DNA of 64,000 nucleotides from Phlebotomus papatasi (lineage: Eukaryota; Arthropoda; Insecta; Diptera; Psychodidae), in the NCBI RefSeq assembly GCF_024763615.1, contig NC_077222.1:72168001-72232000 (forward strand), given 5' to 3'. Position numbers and translations under genes: made by a program. The notes below the pieces were generated by a model that did not search any database, was not told the DNA's origin, and saw only the letters and a program-made list of their open reading frames with translations. Positions 43,860 to 55,300 of the stretch are shown here, in pieces. The number at the start of each line of letters is the position of its first letter. Position 1 is the first letter of the stretch.

Positions 43860-43976
43860 TATACCCCACTTCGCCTTACAATTTTATTCGGTAAAGAGTT
43901 TGAAACTTTTAATATGAAATTTTCAAAATTGATTAATAATAAAATTTAAGAAGAATTTCAATTGTAAGCAACGATA

Positions 43977-44153
43977 GGGGGAAGTGGGGCACCTTTGAAA
44001 TTAGGATTTTTCTCCTATGCCTAAGTGGAACTGAGCCAGATCATAATGTAATTTAGCTTCTCAATCTCGTGCATTTAATTATATAACGATAAGGCTCAAT
44101 TTTATTTAAAAATAGGTGAAAAATCCCAATTTGAAAGGTGCCCCACTTCCCCC
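43977..44153 (+). mobile_element. TAGGGGGAAGTGGGGC MITE, uninterrupted copy
   Basis: 177 bp, TA-bordered, with 35-40 nt inverted ends GGGGGAAGTGGGGCACCTTT and AAAGGTGCCCCACTTCCCCC. Reference copy for the split relatives at 43198 and 44995. Confidence 0.85.
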
Positions 44154-44538
44154 TACTCAGGAGAAAATTTCTTTACGACTTCATTGTGATTTATTATTTT
44201 CGATTATCGACTCAATTTTGTTCCTCATAATAGTTTACTTAATGTTTTCTTGCGGTTTTGTCTTTAAAGTTTTTTTTTCAAATATAAAAATGCTTTGCGA
44301 AATGTTCGAACTTGTAACTTAGATGCTGTCTCTCAAAAGTACTTTCACATCATTTTATCATTTACTGATTGTCAGCTGATTTGAATCGATTTCAATTATT
44401 TCAGCAAAAAACACATTTAGTCAGAGTTAAATTACTTTTGACGATTATGAAATTTAAAAATGGCAGTAAAAGTTTTTAAATGGTCAGTGACAATTCATAT
44501 TTTATTCAAAAAATAGTTTAAAATTGGACCAAAAACGT

Positions 44539-44831
44539 TTAATTCAAGAGGTAACTCATTTCCATTTTTTCTGACAAGGGTTTCTTTTTTCTCGGGTTTC
44601 GCGATGCAGAAATTGGGTTTCTCGGGTTACGCGATGCAGAAATTGGGTTTCTCGATGCAGAAATTGGGTTTCTCGAGTTTCGCGATGCAGAAATTGGGTT
44701 TCTCGGGTTTCGCGATGCAGAAATTGGGTTTTTCGGGTTTTGCGATGCAGAAATTGGGTTTCTCCGGTTTCGCGAAGCGTTTCTCGGACAATTGACGAGG
44801 GTTTCTCAATATGAGTTACCTCTTGGTTTAA
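44539..44831 (+). mobile_element. Inverted-repeat element enclosing a minisatellite
   Basis: TTAATTCAAGAGGTAACTCAT at the left is matched by ATGAGTTACCTCTTGGTTTA at the right. The tandem repeat at 44591-44787 fills most of the interior. Confidence 0.65.
44591..44787 (+). repeat. 30-bp minisatellite, six core copies
   Basis: The core GATGCAGAAATTGGGTTT starts at 44603, 44633, 44654, 44684, 44714 and 44744: spacings 30, 21, 30, 30, 30. All spacings are multiples of three, so both strands stay open by arithmetic; I do not regard either as a gene. Confidence 0.9.
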
Positions 44832-44994
44832 TTAATCTTTTGTCTAGAATCGTTTACGATCATTCAAGACCGTAAAACCCTAAACGATCTACCCCTTTTC
44901 GCCAAAATTGTAGCATTTTAGGATACTTCAAGAAGTGAAAATTCTTAACCAAATAAGCTCTTATTTTCCTTCAGGAGAGTTTTAATAAAAATTT

Positions 44995-45353
44995 GGGGAA
45001 ATGGGACACCTTTGAAGTGGGGCAGTTTTGAAATTGAGCTTTTTCCTATTATTTTTTAAATAGAATTGAGACTCATTTTAATATAATGCCTAGCGCACAA
45101 TAATATTTGTTTTGTAAACATGTTTTTAATATTTCAATGAGAGTGAATGAAACCTAGATCTAGTTATCTCGCTCACTCTAACAGGCAATTTTGAAAACAT
45201 ATTTACAAACAAAAGTTATTGTGCGCTTGGCATAATTTAACTTCGTAATTTGTTTGCTGAGCTAAATTATATAATAATAATGTTAAAAATAGCTGAAAAA
45301 CCTTTTTCAAAGCTGTGTCAATTCGAAGGTTCCCGACTCCCCCCTATTCCAGA
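44995..45353 (+). mobile_element. GGACACCTTTGAAG element, copy 3, with one guest
   Basis: Left GGGGAAATGGGACACCTTTG and right AAAGCTGTGTCAATTCGAAG to CCCCCCTA match the family at 43977-44153. An element with GCGCACAATAA ends (45087-45232) is inserted in the middle. Confidence 0.68.
45087..45232 (+). mobile_element. TGCC-AGCGCACAATAA MITE
   Basis: 146 bp with inverted ends TGCCTAGCGCACAATAA and TTATTGTGCGCTTGGCA; the next 15 nt (TGTTTTGTAAACATG) are also inverted in the other arm. Possible TAA duplication. Confidence 0.72.
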
Positions 45354-45354
45354 T

Positions 45355-46145
45355 TTTATTCTTTTCCAATCAATGTTAGTTTAAAATTTTTTACATTAAT
45401 GAAATTGGCAGATCGTAAAATATTGGCAAAAGAGGTAAATCCATAAACAATTATCAAAAAGCCCATGAGTATTCTTTTATTTTTTGGTTTTAAATATTTT
45501 TTTCTATTTTTACTGCCCTAGAACTAAATGGTAGCCTCTATGTATTTTCTTTTCAACATTTCATTTTAAAGTTCGAAAATGAAACTTCATTAAAGAATAT
45601 TTTTTTTAAAAATGATACCGAAGAATAAAAAATGCACAAAGTAATTTTAGTCCGAAGTAGCACCTTTAAACCTCAACATTTCAGAAATATTTCATGACAT
45701 TTTGGTGATGGTAAAATTAAAGAAAACAAATATTCTAAATAGATGGGGGGTAGACAGTATAAGCGAGAACATCTCACTATTTACAGAAAAAAACTAATTA
45801 TTTAACAGGGAAGATTCTGAACAATCCTCCCTAATACTTATTAAATTCTATAAATATTTACAAAAGAGGTAAATTGTCATAAGCTTGAGCGAAACAGAAA
45901 ACAAATGTAATAAAGAATGATGTATTTGAACTTGATTGGAATAAAAACTATTGTCATGTGAATTTCTTTCATGAAATATTTCTCTAAAATATCACTTTAC
46001 ATCTCTCACCTAGGACTATCATTTCACATTTTAATTTCTAGCAAATCTTCACAAAAAAAAATTCTTGCAAAACATAAAAAGAATACAAGAAAATATTCTC
46101 AAAAAAATTAAATTGATTACAGAATAAATTCGATAATACATCTAA
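45355..46145. other. Unassigned DNA downstream of VMAT
   Basis: AT-rich; may include longer 3' UTR forms of VMAT. No repeat or coding signal seen. Confidence 0.4.
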
Positions 46146-46149
46146 GTTC

Positions 46150-46155
46150 TTTATT
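46150..46155 (-). terminator. VMAT polyadenylation signal candidate
   Basis: AATAAA on the minus strand 176 nt beyond the VMAT stop codon; the first canonical signal downstream. Longer transcripts cannot be excluded. Confidence 0.5.
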
Positions 46156-46330
46156 GAAAAATACATTTAGCTAAGCACAAATGAGGGGACTTTTTTTTGA
46201 TGATAAGAAGGAAGATGGTGATAGAGATAGGGGAAGTGAAAGGCGAAGAAGACAGCATACGTGGCAGAACACAATGGACTTATTTTTTTCTTATACGAGG
46301 ACAATCCATAGAGATAAGGACGAAAGCAGT

Positions 46331-49300
46331 CTAGAGTTTGGTCACGGCATTTTCGACGGCGGCACCTGGTGGGGCACTAGCCACCACCACAATACCATCA
46401 GATCCTCCAGTCGTGCCGCCGTCTGACACAATACCAGGATTGTCAATTCCTACCTTTTTCTCCTCACGCGTCGGCGGTGCCCTCAGGAATGTGAGAAGAG
46501 GTGCGTAGGCAAAGCAGATCACTGCCATCCCAACCAGCATCCATTCGAAGCCAATGGTATTCACCAGGGTCCCACTGCAATGACACAGAATAAATTGCTG
46601 TAGGAAGACCGTTATGAGACCTCCGTAAAGGTCATGAGATCAATTCAGGAAATCTTGAACAAAATCTCCAGTCAATGGAATTCCCTTCCTATCCCAAAGA
46701 CACAAGCATCGTCATAGTAATTATTTTTTTAGAGTTCCGTTCCGTAGCAGCATGAAAATTCCTCTCACAAGTTCAACTAAGATGAACTACCAGACTGACC
46801 TATTAAGCTTAAACTTATCTTACGTACATTTTAAGTAAGTCAGCACGCACTGTGTTGTAGTTCAAGTTCAAAAACATTGTTTGTTCCCATTCTTATGATT
46901 TTCTTTTTAAAAAACTTTCCTCGGAATTTCATTTGAATTTCATAATCTGCCCCAAGAGTATTAATAAATTCAATATTTTTGAAAATGCATAAATTTAATT
47001 TTGATTTATAGTTGAATTGAAAAATTTCAAGGTTATAGACTTTTCAAGATTGAACAGAAATTCTAATTATTTTTCACATTTTTGTGTTTGTAACATCCAA
47101 TTGACCTAAAGTCGTCACTTCCAAATGACGCAACTTGAACGTAACTTAGGAGTTAAAATATTTTTACTTGAAAACTATTTTTTTTAATTAGGTGTTCTCT
47201 ATGTTATACTTTTTAGCTGAGATTCTTTATAATCTCATCTTTTGTGGTCACAGGTGAAATCCGACCTCGTCAGATCGGGCCCAAATTTTGGATTTACGCG
47301 TTTTGACACTCATAGATCATGAATATGTATCATATGCGCCAAAAATCGATTTTCGTGGACGTCCCGTCCGTCCGTTCGTAGTAAAACCATTTCTGGAGAG
47401 AGAACGGAAAGAGATATAGACAAGCGGTTTTCGGCAAAGGTTAAATGTCGATGGGTGGCTAGAAGTAGGTGATATCAGATCCACCCCCCTCCTTCCGCCT
47501 TCCTACCCCTAAATTTTATTTTTTTAATAACTCAGTCCCTATGGCATCGATCGATCTCAAATTTTAATATGTTATAGCTGGACCTAAGAGCTTTCGATCA
47601 GTACCAAAGTTAAGGTATCCCGACCCTCCTGACCCGAGCTAAAAGGAGTTAAATATTCATTTTTCGAATGGAAATATCTCCGATTCTAATTATCAGAATT
47701 CGAAAAATTTTAGTGTTTTGGAAAGCTCTCGTGGAGTACTACAACCCTCGTGATAACTCAATTTCATCCGATTTAACCGAAAGTGCGATTAATCAAAAAA
47801 TCGATTTTCGAAAATATAATTTTGAATATTTCGAAAACTAGACGATGCTTTTTCTTTAAATTTTAGTATGTTGTAGCTAAGGTCGAGACCTTTCCAACGG
47901 TGGGTCGCACTCCTCCCTCGATGTTCCCTGACCCGAGCTCTCCGAGCTATAATCAAAAATGTCTTGACGACCTGACTGCATTTTTGGTGTTTATGATACG
48001 ATTTCGATGAAATTTTAGTATATATTGTATCTGAGATCGAGGTCTTTCTAACGATATATCCCATCCGTTTCTACAACAACCCACTGTATCCTGACCCTTA
48101 CTATATCGTCAATTAAATCAGCATTTGTCGTAACTTATTTTTTTTGCGATTTTGGGATATATACATATTTAGAATCAGCGTCATTTTGTTTATTAAACGC
48201 ACTTGAGAAAAAGAAACCTTTATAAGCCCATTAAAAATTATTTTACACAAAAAGTATCGCAAGTGCCCTCAATTAATAAAAATTTATTAGAATTTGACGT
48301 AACTTCCATTTTTGGGGAAGTTACGACAAATTTCCATACAAAATTTTCACTAATCAGCATTTGTCGTAACTTCTTTTGCTCGTTTGCGTGGCTTGTAATT
48401 TGCAGCAAAAATGTAATATTTCTCACTGAAATGTTCACAAACTTTTCCAAATATCCAAAGACAGTGCGAATAATGCAACATTGAATCATTTTAATTCAAT
48501 ATTGAATATGAAATAAAAGCTTTTAGGGAGAGGAATAAGAGTTTAATTGATTAATTTACTCAAATAAAGGCGATTATTATCACTAGAGTCATTGAAATTG
48601 ATATAATGCATTTTGGAAAATTGTCGTAACTTCCAAGATTTCCATACATTGGAAGTTACGGCTTTATAAACGATGGAAGTTACGATATCGTGTTTCTTCT
48701 AACATATATCTCAATATCTCAGCTTTTAAAACATTTTATAAAGATTTTCTCGAGGTAACTTNNNNNNNNNNNNNNNNNNNNNNNNNNNNNNNNNNNNNNN
48801 NNNNNNNNNNNNNNNNNNNNNNNNNNNNNNNNNNNNNNNNNNNNNNNNNNNNNNNNNNNNNNNNNNNNNNNNNNNNNNNNNNNNNNNNNNNNNNNNNNNN
48901 NNNNNNNNNNNNNNNNNNNNNNNNNNNNNNNNNNNNNNNNNNNNNNNNNNNNNNNNNNNNNNNNNNNNNNNNNNNNNNNNNNNNNNNNNNNNNNNNNNNN
49001 NNNNNNNNNNNNNNNNNNNNNNNNNNNNNNNNNNNNNNNNNNNNNNNNNNNNNNNNNNNNNNNNNNNNNNNNNNNNNNNNNNNNNNNNNNNNNNNNNNNN
49101 NNNNNNNNNNNNNNNNNNNNNNNNNNNNNNNNNNNNNNNNNNNNNNNNNNNNNNNNNNNNNNNNNNNNNNNNNNNNNNNNNNNNNNNNNNNNNNNNNNNN
49201 NNNNNNNNNNNNNNNNNNNNNNNNNNNNNNNNNNNNNNNNNNNNNNNNNNNNNNNNNNNNNACGTTCGAAGGGAAAGTACTTTGAAATTGGATTTTTTTC

Positions 49301-52300
49301 TCCTGAATTTAAATAGGGCATAGGATTTAATAGAGCCACTACCAAGGCCACTGCCATATTAAAATTCATTATATGAAAAAGACATTTAAAAATAAATAAT
49401 GTTCTGAATAATTTTGAAAAGGGTGCTAGAAATGGAAAATTTCACAAACCTGAGAGCCGGTCCAACGGCGAATCCTACACAGAAAGCTACATCACCCAGT
49501 GCATAGACACTCCCGTAAACGGCTGCATGTCGGATGTCCACCAAGTATCCCAGCTCTGGCATCATACACGAATCCACCATGCCAATGGCGAAGCCAAGAC
49601 CGGCATTTGGCAGGATTAGATGATTGATAGAAGTAGCCATAGGAATCTGCAAAATAACAATCAGTATGCTTCCTACTAATCCTTCCACCAGCCGAAGCAA
49701 CTTACACATAGTAGACACAGCCCAATGATCATAAGACCAAGAAGAGCTGCACGCCACCGTCCGATTTTGTGTCCTAGTGGCCCAAAGACATTAGTGCCAA
49801 TGAGGTAACTGATGGAGGCTGGCAAGAACGTAACACCCTGCTCCCACTTACTGGCACCCATATTGTCCATCATCCAGATGGGTAGAGACGGCTCCAGCAT
49901 GGCAATACCCATGTTGGCAAAGGTGATAGCACCAGCAGCAATGATGATATAAGGATCGCAGACAAGGGCTTTGAGGGAGGGTGGATCGGATTCTGTGTGC
50001 ACAACTGAGGGCTGCAGCATGAGTAGCTGAAGGACACCATCGCCAAGGGCAAGAGCTGCCAGGATGATGAAGGGTGCAGATTTGCCCACAAATTCATACA
50101 TCACACCGCCAAAGGGCGGCCCAATCAATACACCCAACGCCAGACCACCCAGAGCAATACCCATTGCATTTCCGCGCTCTTTGTCATTTGTGTACCTCTC
50201 CGCCAGCATTCCCATGCCCGACACTGATGAACATGACGACCCAATGCCCTGAAGGGCTCGTGCCAGAAACAAAACACTGTACGATCGTCCAAAGGCGAAA
50301 ACTACAGGAAGGGAATTAATTAGCTTTATAGGGGGACTTTTGGCGACCATAAATAGATTATTATAGACAATATTATGTGATGACATCAGAAATGTTCGTT
50401 CTTAAAGAGGGATGGATTTAAGATTCCACCTAATGCGATATTTAAATATCAAAATCACAAGTAGGGGAGACCGGGGAGTTTTGGGACCTTTGGGACACTT
50501 TTTCATGTTTGGATTTGAGACACTAACTCCAGAAAATTACAATAGCGTATCATAATTTTATGCGGTCTATAAGATACTTATGGGTACTGACTTTATAAAA
50601 AGGACTCAATAGAACTTGGAAAACAAATTAGTTTTTTTTGGAGAAGATAAAACATTTAACTTGACGCTTTACCCCAAACCTCCCCGATATGGGGCAGTGT
50701 GGGACGCATTTTTTTCTCGCATAATTTGCATTATTGGAGCACGTTAATTAATTTTAAATACTAGATTAAAAATATTTCTGAAAGAAATAAAAATGTTTCA
50801 TCTTTTATTTCATACTTAGAAATTGATATCAGTTTTATTAGTACAGTAGAGTCATTTATTGTCAATCAATTTATTTAAAGTATTTTCCTTTAACTTTCCA
50901 TCTACCTTTCTTTGCTTTTTTTATTCCAAATATTTCAATCATGATCATCAAATTCCTCAGGCGAGTAGATTATCTTAACACTTTTTGTTCTGAACTCATG
51001 GCGGATTCCTGTTTGATTTTACGACAACTGCATGATACCTGTTTTTCTCCTTATTTCTTTGAATTAGCTCTCGCCTTGCCTTTTCTGGAGAACTTGTAAA
51101 AATTGTAGAGAATATTATTCGAGAAATTCTCGAGAAAATAGTTTTAAGGAGATTGGGCAAAGATCGAATATCCTCTGAGAAGGAATTATTGATTCTCAAG
51201 ATATTGATGGTTTAATTGTCCCTGTAGTTAGAGAAATCTGCTCCACTGAAAAACTTTGCACAAGAGGGAGATTTCCAGTAGAAACTGGGCATTACTCTCC
51301 ATTTTGACAATAAATAATTGCACACCACCTACAATCTTATCGAAAATCAACGTCCCATTCATCCCCTTTCAGGTGTCCCAAACATCCCCGCGTGTAGTTT
51401 TGGTATTTAAAACCTTTATATAAAAAACAAGAGCGCATAATCTCTGAAACTTTTATAAAAATATGTTCCCAGATTACACTGCTACCTAATGAGATAAAAA
51501 AGTTTTGATTATATATCGCTGATATAAAATAGAAAGAGGAAAACTGAGACGTCAAAATATACAATTTTTATCAATTTTTAAAAAAGTGTTCATAGAATTA
51601 AAACAATAAAACTGAGGATATCCATTCTTTTAGTCAAGATACATCTTAATATTGCCTACGATTGAGTAGTGGTTAAATCCCATTTATTAAAAAAAATAAT
51701 AAAGAAATCGCCTTGTCCCACACTACCCCTGTCCCAATACTCCCCGTTCTCCCCTATATTTAATTAAGTAGTGCAAGAACTTCAAGTTTTGAATCTAAAA
51801 CGAAATTTTCATGAATTAATTAAATTTTCTGAATTTTTGAATCTTTACAGCAGAGGTGTGCAAGAAATCGCTGAAACCGAATTAACGTCAAATGAAACAT
51901 GTACGTCAATGGTCAAAACGCTACTATAACAAACTTATTTTGACGTTAATTCGGTTTCAACGGTTTCTTGCACACCTCTGCTTTACAGCTATATATCGGT
52001 TTTGAAAACTCTTTCTAGATCTTTTGGAAAATGAAAATTTTAAAATAAAGGAAAGCTCTCCGTATTTGGAACTTTGATCCCTGGTAATCGTCGAAATGCA
52101 AAAATGATAAAAAAAGGAAAACATAAAGCGGTACTCACTTATGGTTGAGATAAACATAATCACAAATCCTGCAAACATCGGTATACTGTAGCCTATCCTG
52201 TTGGAAGAAAAAAAGAGGCTACAATTAACTTTTTTTCGTCATAACTTTAACACTTTTCGGGTATAAAAATATATCAACATTTTTTAATGTTAATTTCACA

Positions 52301-55300
52301 CCTTTTGAGGATAAAATCAACATGAAAGAAGGGTAACTTTAACCCATAATACACCTCAAAAGGGTAATATTTACACCGATTTCGGATCAATACTGCAGGG
52401 TAAAATTAACATTTCCGGAATATTATTTTAACTTTTTCGGATTTCTCTCAGTGTAGAGGCTGTATTTTGGATTTTGGATACTTACTTGTGTGTTAGTGGT
52501 CCAACAAAGGGATTGGCAAGGAGTTGTACGAAAGCCTTAGACGCAAACATGAGACCAACTTCGACGGTTTCTCCAACAAGTTCCCTATGTCGCTCCTCCA
52601 ATGCCTCGTAAAAGCTGGCATTGTCGAAGCCGGGTGTTGTTTCTTGAATCCCGTCCCATGGCGTCGTGGTCTGTCCGCATGGTGGTGCTGGGGTGGTTGG
52701 TGGTGGATGTTTGGGCAGGCTAGCCAGAGGTGCGTCCGGGTGTCGGATGTCATAGAGGAATTCCGGTATGATGGGAACTGCAAGAGATTGATTGCACATC
52801 ACAACCTGCTCTGTTTCATGTCAACTTCCATATTTTGAGGGACATATTATATACATATATCGTCTCAGTGTCTGCATATCTAATTGCATTATAAAATTTC
52901 CACTGGAGCAGACGACGAAATGTGTGGAGTTCCAATGAGGCCGACGACGTCAGTCATATGAAATATGCTTATATATATACATATATATTAATATATATAT
53001 ATATATGGTTGGGGTAAAGGGCAAACTTGTGACGAATTGGAACTAATTGCGATTGGTAATTCAATTTATTGCCGTTTAAGAAACGAGATTGCCTTGATAA
53101 TTGCACGTCCATTAGCTAGCAATTCTAGGACGAAATTAGCTTACACTTTCTCCTGTATCTCCACAGTCTCGCTCTTTTCTACTCATCCTGCGAGTATTTT
53201 ATATATATCATAGCCAGAGAGACAAGAGACAACAAATATTAAATGTATATGAACTAGTAAATGAACACTAGAATGAATTTTGTGTAAACTTCTCCACGTT
53301 TATTAATACTTCTCCCTCACTTCATCGCCCATCCTCTCTTGGCCCTTGATGCAGCCTTCCACTACAGGAAGAGTATCTTCTTGCTATTTACCTTAATCCT
53401 ATACTTCCTCCTATATATTACGACATGGGCGCATTTTACCTACAGTAACAGTGCAAAATGCTTCATCGATTTTTGTGGAGTATCCGCGTGGCTGTGCAAA
53501 ATAGCCCTTTCTGGTGATGAATTAAAATTCATCTGCATCAAAATCTCATCATATATAAGCATATAATACCACTGTAAACTACACCCTATTATGACTTTAA
53601 TGCATTCACTCTGTGTCGTGGTTTTACACCGATACCCATATCACACTTTACCACACTAATATCTATTAAATAGCCAATTCTTTAAACTACAAAATTCACT
53701 GTAATCCCAAGCATATTAAATATTTATTGCATCTATTTCAATTCAGAAATGACATTCTCAAGTATATCAATAGGCAATATCAATTTAAATATCCAAAATC
53801 AAAACGTAGAATAAACTTAAAGAGACAATAAAAACTAGTTCTTAAAATTCAGCTAAAAATGTAGGACGACTGTGAGGATTCATTTTTAATCAAATAACGA
53901 TAAAGAAAGATTGTGTGTAATTCGCTAGACTCTAGACAAACTTCAGCGGTCTTGAGACTAAAGGTTTAGCCCGTTTAGCCCATTTCCCAATGGTCTCAAG
54001 ATCTTAAATAACGAGCAATTTTATTGCTTTTTGAGAACCTAATACCTGTCATTTATCTGTAATAACCCAATCCTAAGTTCAACTTCTCCAAAATATCGTG
54101 ATTGATAAGAAATTGGAACAGTTAAGCCATATGGCTAAGCCCTATGTCTGAAGTCCGTATTACGGTTTAAGTCGAGTAATGGCTTAGTGGGAAACTGATG
54201 GTAATTTAGTCTAATCATTATTTTGATTGTAATTACGTTAAGTCGTCTCTCGGCTTAAGTCGTAAGTGTGTCCAGCACATAAAATTATTCAAATTTTGAC
54301 AAACTTATTCGAGTACTTAATACACAAAGTCGAGCTTATATCTGCTAAGATATTTTTATATATTATACAACGGTGGCAGCCAAAATCCCGAAAGCCAAAT
54401 CCCGAACGCCAAAATCCCGAAAGCCAAAATCCCGAACGCCAAAATCCCGAAAAGGCCAAAATCCCGAATGTTCAAAATCTTGAAAGAGATGAAATTATAT
54501 AGGGGAAAATGTTTAGAATAATTTTCCAAGACACAGAAGATTTCCATTTGCCTCCAGAAAGCGTGGGTGCAATCGTGGGAATAGCTATTACACTTTTAAG
54601 AATTCGGGATTTTGGCTTTCGGGAATTTGACCGGGACCCATTACACAATATTTTGAGTGTCTGAAGAAACGAACATATTTCTCATATACATTGTAAAACC
54701 GAATAAAAATTGTAAATTGAACAATGTACAAAACGGTAATAAAAGCTCGGTTCATCAAAATAAAGAAATAAATAATTATATTTTAAGACGAGAAAATAAA
54801 AAGAATACGTAATATTAGGGCTTTAAACTTTTGCATAAAAGCAACAGATAAAAATATATTCAAAAAGGTGTGTCTTTCAAAAAGTCTTCAAGAGCACAAA
54901 TACATAGAGCAAAAATTAAATGTTATGATTTTTTTAAAATTTATTTAAAATTAAGATTAAAAAAGTCGAAACAATTATGGAAAATACGTAATTTTGCTTA
55001 TGATGATATCATTAAATGGTTCTGCATTAAGGGGTTATGTTGGTAAAAAAAACTGGAAAACACCATATTTTCTCTCATTTCTGTTTCAACATCAAATTTT
55101 TTTTATTCAAGTTCTTAAGTATATAAAAATATAACATTAAAACTATATTTTCTGAAATTTTCATTTAAAAATGTGTAATATTCAGGCGTTGGGATCTGGT
55201 TTTCGGAGACTTATTTTGGAAAAACATGCTTTCCCGTGGACAAGATTTCTCATAGTATATTCATCAGAAATCAAAAAATTAAATATTTCCTGTTAGCTAA

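Larger units (their letters stand above)
43198..43872 (+). mobile_element. GGACACCTTTGAATT element, copy 1, with two guests
   Basis: The left part (GGGAAATTGGACACCTTTG) and right part (CCCAATTGAAAAGCTGTTCC, then TACCCCACTTC) belong to the same family as 43977-44153. A CACTGAG MITE (43305-43566) and a CAGTAGACTCTC MITE (43636-43859) are both inserted within it. Confidence 0.7.

Noticed and set aside
44604..44795. Open frames on both strands with a ten-residue repeat (MQKLGFSGFA)
   Set aside because: Product of a minisatellite with units divisible by three; no start context, splice sites or neighbours to support a gene.
48719..49369. Minus-strand open frame of 216 codons bridging the gap
   Set aside because: Its middle is 500 N; only short flanking codons are real sequence and they match repeats.
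54380..54475. CRISPR-like spaced short repeats (CAAAATCCCGAA)
   Set aside because: Units are almost contiguous with no unique spacers, and a second copy has inverted ends: a transposon end, in a eukaryotic genome.
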